Positions 1 through 7,364 of a stretch of 39,304 nucleotides of DNA are shown here, one piece after another; the stretch's first letter is position 1, and every line of letters begins with the position of its first letter. The position numbers were made by a program, and so were the translations under genes. This DNA is from CAYUIG01 sp964444685 (GTDB lineage Bacteria > Gemmatimonadota > Gemmatimonadetes > Longimicrobiales > RSA9), in NCBI GenBank assembly GCA_964444685.1, contig CAYUIG010000033.1:1-39304 (forward strand), given 5' to 3'. The notes below the pieces were generated by a model that was not told the origin of the DNA, ran no database searches, and saw only the letters and a program-made list of their open reading frames with translations.

Positions 1-407
<407 letters not shown>

Positions 408-426
408 GGGGCTTGAACATAACAAT

Positions 427-486
427 GTGGGGCGGGCGACGTGAGGCGGGCGACTTGGGGCGGGCGACTTATGGCGGGCGACTCAC
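427..486. repeat. Tandem 14-bp repeats, GGCGGGCGAC core
   Basis: Four consecutive 14-bp units (427-440, 441-454, 455-468, 469-482) and the start of a fifth. Each ends in the constant core GGCGGGCGAC, preceded by four variable bases. The same period and core recur at 25239-25315. The block lies between the divergent glnS and hydrolase genes, so it may sit among their promoters. No function is visible. Confidence 0.85.
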
Positions 487-554
487 TGCGGGAACAGCGG
501 GACTGCGGGAACGGCGGGACTGCGGGAACGGCGGGACTGCGGGAACGGCGGGAG
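487..554. repeat. Tandem 17-bp repeats (4 copies)
   Basis: Four direct copies of a 17-bp unit, consensus TGCGGGAACGGCGGGAC, at 487-503, 504-520, 521-537 and 538-554, differing by single bases. They follow directly on the 14-bp repeat block and precede the hydrolase start at 619. Open frames across the block are repeat artefacts. Confidence 0.85.
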
Positions 555-618
555 GCATTGACGGCGGGGACGGCGGGGGGGATCATGCGGGTCTCGCGGA
601 TCTGCACTGGGGGGAAAT

Positions 619-1446
619 ATGCGGCTCGTTCGAATGATGGGGGTGTTGGCGGTGGGCAGCATGGTGGCGACGGCGGGTGCGGCGGGGCAGTCGTTGCCGC
701 CGAGTGGCGATGAGGCGAACGAGCGGCTGGCGTCGTCGCAGCGGCAGGCGGAGTGGGTGACGATCCAGGTCGGCGCGGACAGTGTGCGGGCGTGGGTCGT
801 GTATCCGGAACGGCGGGAGAACGCGCCGGTGGTGGTAGCGGTGCACGACAACCGCGGCATGTCGAACTGGATCCGCGCTGTGGCGGACCAGCTCGCGGCG
901 GATGGGTTCATCGCGATCGCGCCGGACATGCTGTCGATGCTGGATGTGCCCCGCCGGCCGGACGGCGAGTCGGAGCTGGAGGGGGTGCGCGCGCAGATCG
1001 GCCAGGTCGATCAGGCCACGCGCGACCGTTACATCCAGGCGTTCGGCGAGTGGGGCACGCGGCTGCCGGGCGCGACGAGCCGGTACGGCATCGTCGGATT
1101 CTGCTGGGGCGGCTCGACGGTGTTCGCGCACGCGGTTGCGGCGCCGGCGTCGCTCGGTGCGGTCGTGGTCTACTATGGCGGATCGCCCGCAACGGAGCGG
1201 CTGACGAGCGTGCGCGCGCCGATCCTGGGTCTGTACGGCGGCGATGATGCGCGCGTGAACGCGACCGTCCCGCCGGCCGAAGCGGCGCTGAAGGCGGCAG
1301 GCCGCACGTTCGAGGCGCACACGTTCGAGGGCGCGGGGCACGGCTTCACGCGTACGCAGGAGGGACGCGAGGGCGCAAACCGTCGCGCGGTCGAGCAGGC
1401 GTGGCCGCTCACGGTGCAGTGGTTTCGTACACACCTGGGCGGCTGA
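619..1446 (+). CDS. Secreted dienelactone hydrolase family protein
   Basis: An alpha/beta-hydrolase predicted to hydrolyse an ester or lactone outside the cytoplasm; the substrate cannot be told. 275 residues with an N-terminal signal peptide (about 1-23, ending AGAAGQ). The DLH triad is visible: nucleophile Cys162 in GFCWGG, acid Asp209/210 in YGGDDARV, and His241 in GAGHGF. A cysteine nucleophile in the G-x-C-x-G-G elbow is characteristic of the family. The start at 619 has a purine-rich GGGGGGAAA stretch just upstream. The DUF2911 gene follows 34 bp downstream in the same direction, so the two may be co-transcribed. Secretion is less usual than the cytoplasmic location of classical DLH enzymes. 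Confidence 0.88.
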   Translation: MRLVRMMGVLAVGSMVATAGAAGQSLPPSGDEANERLASSQRQAEWVTIQVGADSVRAWVVYPERRENAPVVVAVHDNRGMSNWIRAVADQLAADGFIAIAPDMLSMLDVPRRPDGESELEGVRAQIGQVDQATRDRYIQAFGEWGTRLPGATSRYGIVGFCWGGSTVFAHAVAAPASLGAVVVYYGGSPATERLTSVRAPILGLYGGDDARVNATVPPAEAALKAAGRTFEAHTFEGAGHGFTRTQEGREGANRRAVEQAWPLTVQWFRTHLGG

Positions 1447-1480
1447 GCTTCCGCCCATACCCAACACTTCCGGAGGTCAT

Positions 1481-2062
1481 GTGATTCGGGATCGACTCGT
1501 TGGAACGCTGCTGATTGCGGCCGCCGCCGTCGGAACGGCGCTGCCGGCGTCCGCACAGGATCTGCACCCGTCGCGGCGGCCGAGCCCGATCGGAATTGCA
1601 CGTACGCACATGGGCGACGCGTACGTGAAGATCACGTACGGCCGGCCGTACATGCGTGGCCGTCAGATCTTCGGCGATGGCGCGAACTCCCTGGTTCCGT
1701 TCGGCGAGGTGTGGCGCACCGGCGCGAACGAAGCGACGGAGCTGACCGTGACGGGTCCCGTGACGATCGCCGGGCAGCGGCTCGCGCCGGGAACGTACTC
1801 GCTGTTCACGGTACCGCGCGCCAACGAATGGGAGATCCGCATCAGCCCGCAGCTCGGACTGGATGGCACGAACATCTTCGATCCTGCCACCGGCCAGGTC
1901 ACCCCGGCGTACGACGAATCGCGGGACGTGCTGCGCGTGACCGTGCCGTCGAGCACACTCGCCGAGCCTGTCGATCAGTTCACGATAACGCTCGAAGATG
2001 GCGCGATGGTGATGCGGTGGGAGCGGACGGAGGTGCGCGTGCCGGTCACGCCGGCGTCGTGA
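1481..2062 (+). CDS. DUF2911 family secreted protein
   Basis: 193 residues with a signal peptide (about 1-25, cleavage after ASA). The mature part carries features typical of DUF2911: ITYGRPYMRGRQIFG near the N-terminus, VPFGEVWRTGANEAT, and LAPGTYSLFTVP in the middle, predicted all-beta. The family is common in Bacteroidota, Acidobacteriota and Gemmatimonadota and has no known biochemical role. The start is GTG at 1481, with CGGAGG at 1471-1476; the overlapping ATG at 1479 is followed at once by a stop and cannot be used. The 3' end overlaps the convergent nadC by 17 bp. Confidence 0.88.
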   Translation: MIRDRLVGTLLIAAAAVGTALPASAQDLHPSRRPSPIGIARTHMGDAYVKITYGRPYMRGRQIFGDGANSLVPFGEVWRTGANEATELTVTGPVTIAGQRLAPGTYSLFTVPRANEWEIRISPQLGLDGTNIFDPATGQVTPAYDESRDVLRVTVPSSTLAEPVDQFTITLEDGAMVMRWERTEVRVPVTPAS

Positions 2063-2897
2063 CGCCGATCCGTAGCTCCATCGAGATGGGAATGGCAACG
2101 GCGGAGTGCGTGAGCGCGCCGAGCGAGAGGAGGTGCGCGCCGGCGCGCGCGTAGTCGCCCGCATTCGCGAGAGTGATCCCACCGGACGCCTGAATCGTGA
2201 CACCGGGCCCGGCGCGCTGCGCCCACGCGTGCAGCACGTCGGGCTTCTGGTTGTCTATGAGCAGATGTCGCGCGCCCGCGGCGAGTGCTTCCTCCAGCTG
2301 CGCTTCGGTCTCGACTTCCACGATCACCGGCAGTCCTTCCGGCGCTTTGGCCAGTGCGTCGCGCAGCGAGAGTCCCGCGGCAGAAGCGAGCACCCAGTGG
2401 TTGTCCTTCCACATCGCTGCGTCCGCGAGCGATGCGCGGTTCGGCACGCCGCCGCCCGACAGCACGGCCGCGACCTCCAGTGCACGCAGGCCCGGTGTAG
2501 TCTTGCGCGTGTGCGTGATGCGCGCACCCGTGCCCTCCACAGCCCGAACCGCTGCATGTGTCAACGTCGCAACACCCGTTAGCCGCTGGAGGAAGTTCAG
2601 GGCGACGCGTTCGGCCGCGAGCAGCGCGCGCGCCTTGCCGCGCACGGTGGCGAGCACGTCGCCGGCGCGTGCGGCAGCGCCGTCGCCCCGGGTGATGTGG
2701 AACGATGCGTCGGGATCGAGCTCGAGGAACGCAACGCGCGCCGCTTCCATCCCCGCGACCAAACAATCAGCCTCCGCTCGAAACACGCCCTCGGCAACCG
2801 AGTCGGCAGCGACGCCCAGAAGGCGCGTGGTTGCATCCTCCGTTGCGCGGTCCTCGGCGAGCGCGCGACGCACGACGGCGCGGATGTCGTCAGCCAA
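2046..2897 (-). CDS. nadC: Nicotinate-nucleotide pyrophosphorylase (quinolinate phosphoribosyltransferase)
   Basis: Converts quinolinate and PRPP to nicotinate mononucleotide, CO2 and PPi in de novo NAD synthesis. Family landmarks in order: ERVALNFLQRLTG, THTRKTTPGLRALE, LSGGG, KDNHW, VEVE, LIDNQKPD, ASGGI and SLGALTHS. I prefer a TTG start at 2897 because it overlaps the nadA stop (TTGGCTGA) and gives 283 residues, normal for NadC. The frame is open to an ATG at 2948, which would add 17 low-complexity residues inside nadA. The usual GGG-x-NHR motif reads GGGVPNR here, so the His is replaced by Asn. The gene lies directly downstream of nadA. The enzyme family is certain; the start is less so. 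Confidence 0.92.
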   Translation of the reverse strand: MADDIRAVVRRALAEDRATEDATTRLLGVAADSVAEGVFRAEADCLVAGMEAARVAFLELDPDASFHITRGDGAAARAGDVLATVRGKARALLAAERVALNFLQRLTGVATLTHAAVRAVEGTGARITHTRKTTPGLRALEVAAVLSGGGVPNRASLADAAMWKDNHWVLASAAGLSLRDALAKAPEGLPVIVEVETEAQLEEALAAGARHLLIDNQKPDVLHAWAQRAGPGVTIQASGGITLANAGDYARAGAHLLSLGALTHSAVAIPISMELRIGVTTPA

Positions 2898-3831
2898 TGG
2901 CGAGCATCCTGTCGATGGCGAGGCGCGCGCGCGCTGCGGTGTCCGCATCGACCGTGATGCGGTGTTTCATGTCGCGCAGCGAGTCGCGCAGCTTCTCAAG
3001 GGTGATCTCCTTCATGAAGCGGCACTCCGCGGACTCCGCCACGGCCACGAACTCCTTCTCCGGATTCTCGTGCCGCAGCCGGTGCAGCACGCCGGTCTCG
3101 GTGGCGATGAGGAAGCGGCGTGACTCCGACGTGCGCGCGCGCTGCATCATCTGCTCCGTGGACACGATGTTCACGCGGCCGTTCGCGATGTCGCCCTCGG
3201 TCTCCGCGTAGTAGAGCGCGCTGGTGACGCAGCCGCACTCGGGATGGACGAGGAACTCCGCGTCGGGCTCCTCGCGACGGCGGCCATCGAGCAGGTCGGG
3301 GGTCATGGCGGCGTGCACGTGGCACTCGCCCATCCACACGTCCATCTCGCGGCCCGTGACGCGGCGCAGGTAGCTGCCGAGGAAGAAGTCGGGAGTGAAG
3401 AGGAGGGGCACGTCCCTGGGGATCGCTTCGATGACCGCGAGCGCGTTGCCGGAGGTGCAGCAGTAGTCGGACTCCGCCTTCACGGCCGCGCTCGTGTTGA
3501 CGTAGGAGACGACCACACCTCCGGGGTGCTCCTCGCGCCAGCGCCGGATGTCATCGGCCGCGACCGTCTCGGCGAGGGAGCAGCCGGCGGCGAGCTCCGG
3601 GAGGAGGACGGTGCGTTCGGGGTTGGCGATCGCAGCCGTCTCGGCCATGAAATGGACGCCGCATACTACGAGCACGTCGGCGTCGAGGGTGGAGGCGGCG
3701 CGCGCCATCTTCAGGGAGTCGGCCACGACGTCGGCCAGGTCCTGGATCTCGGGGCGCTGGTAGTTGTGCGCGAGGATCGCGGCGCCGCGTTCCTCCCTCA
3801 GGGCTCGGATTTCTTCGACAAGTCTCTGCAT
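2890..3831 (-). CDS. nadA: Quinolinate synthase NadA
   Basis: Condenses iminoaspartate with dihydroxyacetone phosphate to quinolinate, using a 4Fe-4S cluster. 313 residues, the compact length of the Thermotoga/archaeal type. The three cluster cysteines are recognisable: Cys84 in AAGCSLAE, Cys170 in WMGECHVH and Cys270 in AECRFMK. Other family segments are ILAHNYQRPEIQD near the N-terminus, VSYVNTSAAVKAESDYCCTS and FTPDFFLGSYL. It overlaps the start of nadC, so the two form an operon. No L-aspartate oxidase (nadB) or aspartate dehydrogenase is adjacent; the iminoaspartate source must be encoded elsewhere. Confidence 0.96.
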   Translation of the reverse strand: MQRLVEEIRALREERGAAILAHNYQRPEIQDLADVVADSLKMARAASTLDADVLVVCGVHFMAETAAIANPERTVLLPELAAGCSLAETVAADDIRRWREEHPGGVVVSYVNTSAAVKAESDYCCTSGNALAVIEAIPRDVPLLFTPDFFLGSYLRRVTGREMDVWMGECHVHAAMTPDLLDGRRREEPDAEFLVHPECGCVTSALYYAETEGDIANGRVNIVSTEQMMQRARTSESRRFLIATETGVLHRLRHENPEKEFVAVAESAECRFMKEITLEKLRDSLRDMKHRITVDADTAARARLAIDRMLAIG

Positions 3832-3965
3832 GGTCGAAGGTTAGCCACGATCGCCCGTCCGGTCAAAACAGCCGTCCCGAATGCCTTGCCGCGCGCAGGC
3901 GCAGGCATCAACTTGCGCGGCCACCCCGGACGGGGACTCCGATCCTCCCACGCAAGCACACGCCT

Positions 3966-5020
3966 TTGGATTCCACTGCTTCCGCGACCACGGGCTCATC
4001 GGGCGATGCGGATCGGCCAGCGGCCGCGGTCAACGCCACGCCCGCGGCCGTGAGTGCGCCGCCGACGTCGCCGGGAGGACGCCGCTTCGACCGCTCCATT
4101 GTCGAAGGTCCGCTCGGCCCCGCGGTGTGGAAGATCGCGTGGCCGACCATGCTCCAGAACATGATCGGCGGGCTGCAGGGCATCGTGGACCACGTCATGG
4201 TCGGAAATTTCGTCGGCTACACGGCGAACGCGGCCATCGGCGTCAGCTGGCAGATCTTCCTCGTCGTCATCGTGTTCGTCGCCTCACTCATGACGGGCAT
4301 GAGCGTGCTGGTCGCGCGCTTCGCCGGCGCGGGCGACCATGACAAGGTGAATCGCACCGTCTATCAGGCGTTCATCACCGCCATGGGGCTCTCGCTCTTC
4401 ATCCTGGCCCCGATCGGCTNNNNNNNNNNNNNNNNNNNNNNNNNNNNNNNNNNNNNNNNNNNNNNNNNNNNNNNNNNNNNNNNNNNNNNNNNNNNNNNNN
4501 NNNNNNNNNNNNNNNNNNNTGGACGTCGGTCGGGCTCATGGGTGCGGCAGCAACCGTGGCGGGTCAGAACCTCGGCGCGGGGCAGCCGGAACGCGCGACG
4601 GCGGCGGTGCACTCCGCGGCGCGCATCGGCCTCCTGGGTGCGGCGATCTTCGGCAGCCTGTTCTTCCTGATTCCCGAACAGCTGCTCGCCCTGTTCGGAA
4701 TGACCGAGCCGGCCGCCGTGGCCATCGGCGTTCAGCTCCTGCGCTTCCTCAGCCTCTCCGGCTTCTTCATCGCCGTGGCGCTGACGTACACCGGCGGGCT
4801 GCAGGGAACCGGTGACACGCGCAGCCCGCTCTACATCTCGATCGTGTCACAGGTGGTGATCCCGATCGGGCTGTGCTTCACGCTTCAGCGCTTCGGCGTG
4901 CTCGAGCCGTGGGAGATCTGGCTCGCGATCCTGCTCGGCCACGTCACCCGCTGCATCCTCAGCGTGGTGCGATTCCGCCAGGGCAAGTGGCGGTCGATCG
5001 TGGTCGATATCAGGAGCTGA
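3966..5020 (+). CDS. MATE family efflux transporter, interrupted by an assembly gap
   Basis: A multidrug/toxic compound exporter of the MATE (MatE) fold in the inner membrane, probably driven by Na+ or H+. The N-terminal half (3966-4419) has WPTMLQNMIGGLQGIVDHVMVG, then hydrophobic helices. The C-terminal half (from 4520) has GAAATVAGQNLGAGQPERA, a typical MATE repeat segment, then further helices ending at 5020. The halves are in different frames across the 100-N placeholder, so the gap length is not real. MATE proteins are usually about 450 residues; about 100 residues are missing, which points to roughly 300-400 bp of lost sequence. The TTG at 3966 is a weak start without a Shine-Dalgarno; an in-frame GTG near 4049 is an alternative. 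Confidence 0.88.
4420..4519. other. Scaffold gap (100 N) inside the MATE gene
   Basis: Exactly 100 unknown bases, the usual placeholder of a scaffolder. Both flanks encode parts of one MATE transporter, so the join is biologically sensible, but the frames do not match across 100 bases. Confidence 0.98.
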
Positions 5021-5054
5021 GTCTGGAGTCTGGAGTCTGGGGTCTGGAGTCTGG
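5019..5054. repeat. Heptad repeat block (GAGTCTG/GGGTCTG)
   Basis: Five tandem 7-bp units of GAGTCTG or GGGTCTG. The block starts within the TGA stop of the MATE gene (5018-5020) and ends one base before the TAA stop of the convergent gene at 5056, so the spacer between the two stops is nothing but this repeat. Related blocks lie at 24294-24328, 29914-29950, 29962-30000 and, in reverse, 30061-30096. Confidence 0.9.
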
Positions 5055-5055
5055 T

Positions 5056-6525
5056 TTACGGATCAATGCGTAACGTGTAAGACCCCGCCGCGCCGCTGAA
5101 GCCGGACACGCGTATGATCAGCTCGCCGGAGGCGGGGACCGTCACCCGCAGCTCCGAATCCGTGCCGGCTGGACCATCGTCGTTGTAATCGGTCTCGGTG
5201 AACACGCCGTTCTCGATCCGGCCGATGCTGAGCGTCGTGTCGAACTCGAACGAGCGGGCCCGAACGACCACGGACTGACCGGCCGTACCGCTGAAGCGCC
5301 ACTGCTCGAACGCACGTTCCTCATCTTCATCGTAGTCGCCATCGTCGAGCATTCCCTGCGCATCCACGCCCGCCGCGACCGGACGCGTCTCGCGTGGCGT
5401 GGCGGGTGGCAGCTCCGCGAGCGCGAGGGTGTACGGCCCGCGCTGGGACGCGCCGCTCGATGACGCGCGCACGATGTAGCGGCCCGGTGCCGGCAGCGTG
5501 AAACGCAGGCGCGAATTCAGCCCCTCGCCGTCATCGTTCTCCGCCAGCGTCACGAACGCACCGTTCTCCATGCGTCCGATGTACACGCGCGGGTCGATCT
5601 GCTCGGAGGAGAGGTCGATCCGCAGGCGATGCACCGACATGGCATCGTACGCGTAGTCGTCGTAGTAGCCGAACTCCTCGGAATAGCGGTCCGCGAGTTC
5701 GAGCGTTCCATCTACGGATGCCCCGGACGTGATCGGGGTCGGCGGTGCATTGCCGCTCGTTGCGCCATCGATCGCCGTCAGCTTGTACGCACCCGTGCCG
5801 CCTTCGCCCAGCGCGGAAACGCGCAGGTACCATGTCCCGGCCGAAGGTGCGGACCAGCGCAGCAGCGAGTTGGTGCCACCCGCATCATCGTTGCCCGCCA
5901 CCTCCTCGAACGCGTCGTTCGTCATGCTGCCCACGCCGAGGTAGGCATCGAACACGTCCGAATCCAGCGCGGCCACGAGCTCCTGTCCGGACGTCAGCTC
6001 CACCACGTACAGGTCGTAGAACTGGCCCGTCTCCGTGTCGAAGCCGCTCTCACGCCCCAGCCGGCCATCCGCGCTCGCGCCCAGCGCGATCGGCTGCGGC
6101 CGCGCAGCACGCGACACCGCTTCGTCCAGCATCAGGTCGAAACCACCCGCCATCCCGTCCGTCGCCGCCACCACAACGACGTAACGACCCGGTTCGTCCG
6201 GACGGAAATAGATGCGCGAGTCCGTCCCCTCCGCGTCGTCGTTCTGCACCAGGTACTCCGTCAGCCCGCGCACGATGCGCCCCACCGTCAGGAACGCATC
6301 GAAATCACGCGACCGCAGCTCCAGCAGATACGACTTCCCGGGCGCCGCCTCGAACGCGTACGCGCTGAACGGCGTCTCGCGGAACGACGGCTCATCGCGC
6401 GTCAACGTCCCGCGTACCGCCTTGCCCGGCTCGATCGGCGGAAATTCCTGCGCGGACGCGGGCGCGAACGTGAGGAGCGAAAGGAAGCCGAGGACGGCAA
6501 CGGAAGGGCGACTCGTGCGTCGCAT
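5056..6525 (-). CDS. Secreted protein with four PPC-like beta domains
   Basis: 489 residues with a signal peptide (about 1-26, ending ASAQ). After it come four tandem domains of about 110-115 residues (roughly 27-150, 150-265, 265-380, 385-489). Each has the pattern D-x-x-L-x-[VI]-G-[RS]-[IM], then NDD-x-x-G-[TL]-[DN]-S, then a strand ending in G-x-[YWL]-x-[VI]-x-[VA]. This matches the bacterial pre-peptidase C-terminal (PPC) domain, a secreted beta-sandwich that often binds Ca2+. There is no peptidase or other catalytic domain, so the protein seems to be a pure PPC array, perhaps for surface binding or adhesion. The frame is open further upstream, but the ATG at 6525 has GAGGG upstream and gives the signal peptide. 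The function is inferred. Confidence 0.8.
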   Translation of the reverse strand: MRRTSRPSVAVLGFLSLLTFAPASAQEFPPIEPGKAVRGTLTRDEPSFRETPFSAYAFEAAPGKSYLLELRSRDFDAFLTVGRIVRGLTEYLVQNDDAEGTDSRIYFRPDEPGRYVVVVAATDGMAGGFDLMLDEAVSRAARPQPIALGASADGRLGRESGFDTETGQFYDLYVVELTSGQELVAALDSDVFDAYLGVGSMTNDAFEEVAGNDDAGGTNSLLRWSAPSAGTWYLRVSALGEGGTGAYKLTAIDGATSGNAPPTPITSGASVDGTLELADRYSEEFGYYDDYAYDAMSVHRLRIDLSSEQIDPRVYIGRMENGAFVTLAENDDGEGLNSRLRFTLPAPGRYIVRASSSGASQRGPYTLALAELPPATPRETRPVAAGVDAQGMLDDGDYDEDEERAFEQWRFSGTAGQSVVVRARSFEFDTTLSIGRIENGVFTETDYNDDGPAGTDSELRVTVPASGELIIRVSGFSGAAGSYTLRIDP

Positions 6526-6681
6526 CGAACCCTCGATCCGGCGGCTTCGCCGGGGCAATGCGGGGAGCGCGATAACCGCCGAAAAGCTGAACCTCCGGGC
6601 ATCCACCGGGCAAGCCTGTCCCGTCCAGCCATTCCATCGCCCCGGTGCCGCACCGATCGTCGGAGACTCGTGGCAATGACC

Positions 6682-6710
6682 TTGACAGGAGGCTGGCGTG
6701 CATATATGGT
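6682..6710 (+). promoter_or_regulatory. Promoter of the vapBC-like pair
   Basis: A perfect -35 box TTGACA (6682-6687), a 17-bp spacer and a -10-like TATGGT (6705-6710). Transcription would start about 7 bases on, at or next to the antitoxin ATG at 6717, predicting a leaderless or nearly leaderless message. No Shine-Dalgarno precedes that ATG. Confidence 0.6.
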
Positions 6711-6718
6711 TACCACAT
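6704..6718. promoter_or_regulatory. Operator-like palindrome overlapping -10 and start codon of vapB
   Basis: Inverted repeat ATATGGT-t-ACCACAT, with 6 of 7 base pairs matching between the arms. It covers the -10 region and the antitoxin start codon, where a ribbon-helix-helix antitoxin would be expected to bind for autorepression. Binding is inferred. Confidence 0.5.
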
Positions 6719-6950
6719 GGATACGAACACCAAGACGACCGTCTATCTGGACGCGGCGGACTACCGCCGGCTGAAGCAGATCGCGCAGTCGGAGGGCCGC
6801 ACGGCAGCCGAGCTGGTGCGGGAGGCGGTGGCCGAGTACGTGGGTCGGCGCGGCGGCGTCCGCCCGCGTACGGTGGGCCTCGGGCGGGGCCGTAAGGACC
6901 TGGCGGAGCAGGCGGAATCCCTGCTGTCCGGATTCGGCGAGGAGAAGTGA
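6717..6950 (+). CDS. Ribbon-helix-helix antitoxin (VapB/CopG-like)
   Basis: 77 residues. The N-terminus TKTTVYLDAADYRRLKQIAQ is the strand-helix opening of a ribbon-helix-helix DNA-binding domain, followed by EGRTAAELVREAVAEYV as the second helix. The C-terminal 30 residues (RPRTVGLGRGRKDLAEQAESLL) would be the toxin-binding tail. It overlaps the PIN toxin gene by four bases (GTGA), the classic antitoxin-toxin arrangement. A strong promoter sits immediately upstream and an inverted repeat overlaps the start, consistent with autorepression. The ATG at 6717 is preferred over upstream in-frame starts because the protein aligns from there and the promoter leaves no room for an earlier start. Confidence 0.85.
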   Translation: MDTNTKTTVYLDAADYRRLKQIAQSEGRTAAELVREAVAEYVGRRGGVRPRTVGLGRGRKDLAEQAESLLSGFGEEK

Positions 6951-7360
6951 CGGTAGCCGACACTTCGGTGATCGTTGCGCTGATCAACGCGGATGACGCG
7001 CATCATGAGGTGGTGCGCGCGGCGTGGGAGGCGGACGACGGGGATTGGGTGCTGCCTTGGGCGATCCTCCCGGAAGTCGACTACCTGCTCGGCAAGTACC
7101 TCGGTGCTCCGGTTCAGCGCGCATTCCACCAGGACCTGGCCGAAGGGGCATGGCCGATCGAAGTTGGTGTGCCCGCGGACTTCGTACGTGCGCGCGAGCT
7201 CGACCTCAGGTACCCGTCCCTCGAAATGGGTCTCGTCGACGGCGTCGTGGCGGCGATCGCGGAGCGGCTGCGTGCGTCCGCGATCGCCACGCTCGACGTC
7301 CGTCATTTCGGCGCGCTCTCGCTCTCTACCTCGCCGCGTCTGATCCCGCGGGACCTGTAA
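6947..7360 (+). CDS. PIN domain ribonuclease toxin (VapC-like)
   Basis: A predicted Mg2+-dependent endoribonuclease toxin neutralised by the gene product at 6717. 137 residues, normal for VapC. The acidic PIN residues are visible: Asp5 in VADTSV, Glu43 in LPEVDYLL, Asp98 in MGLVDGV and Asp117 in ATLDVRHF. The start is GTG at 6947, overlapping the antitoxin stop. The ending DVRHFGAL...PRLIPRDL is typical of a VapC group. All catalytic residues are present, so the toxin is probably functional. The gene ends 4 bp from the convergent anti-sigma gene, leaving no room for a separate terminator. Confidence 0.9.
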   Translation: MTVADTSVIVALINADDAHHEVVRAAWEADDGDWVLPWAILPEVDYLLGKYLGAPVQRAFHQDLAEGAWPIEVGVPADFVRARELDLRYPSLEMGLVDGVVAAIAERLRASAIATLDVRHFGALSLSTSPRLIPRDL

Positions 7361-7364
7361 TACC

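Noticed and set aside
427..554. A CRISPR array, because of regular direct repeats
   Set aside because: Units are 14 and 17 bp with no unique spacers of the right length, and there are no cas genes.
583..1467. A 294-codon minus-strand open frame opposite the dienelactone hydrolase gene
   Set aside because: It is Arg/Ala-rich shadow coding of a GC-rich gene; the plus-strand frame has a signal peptide and a complete catalytic triad.
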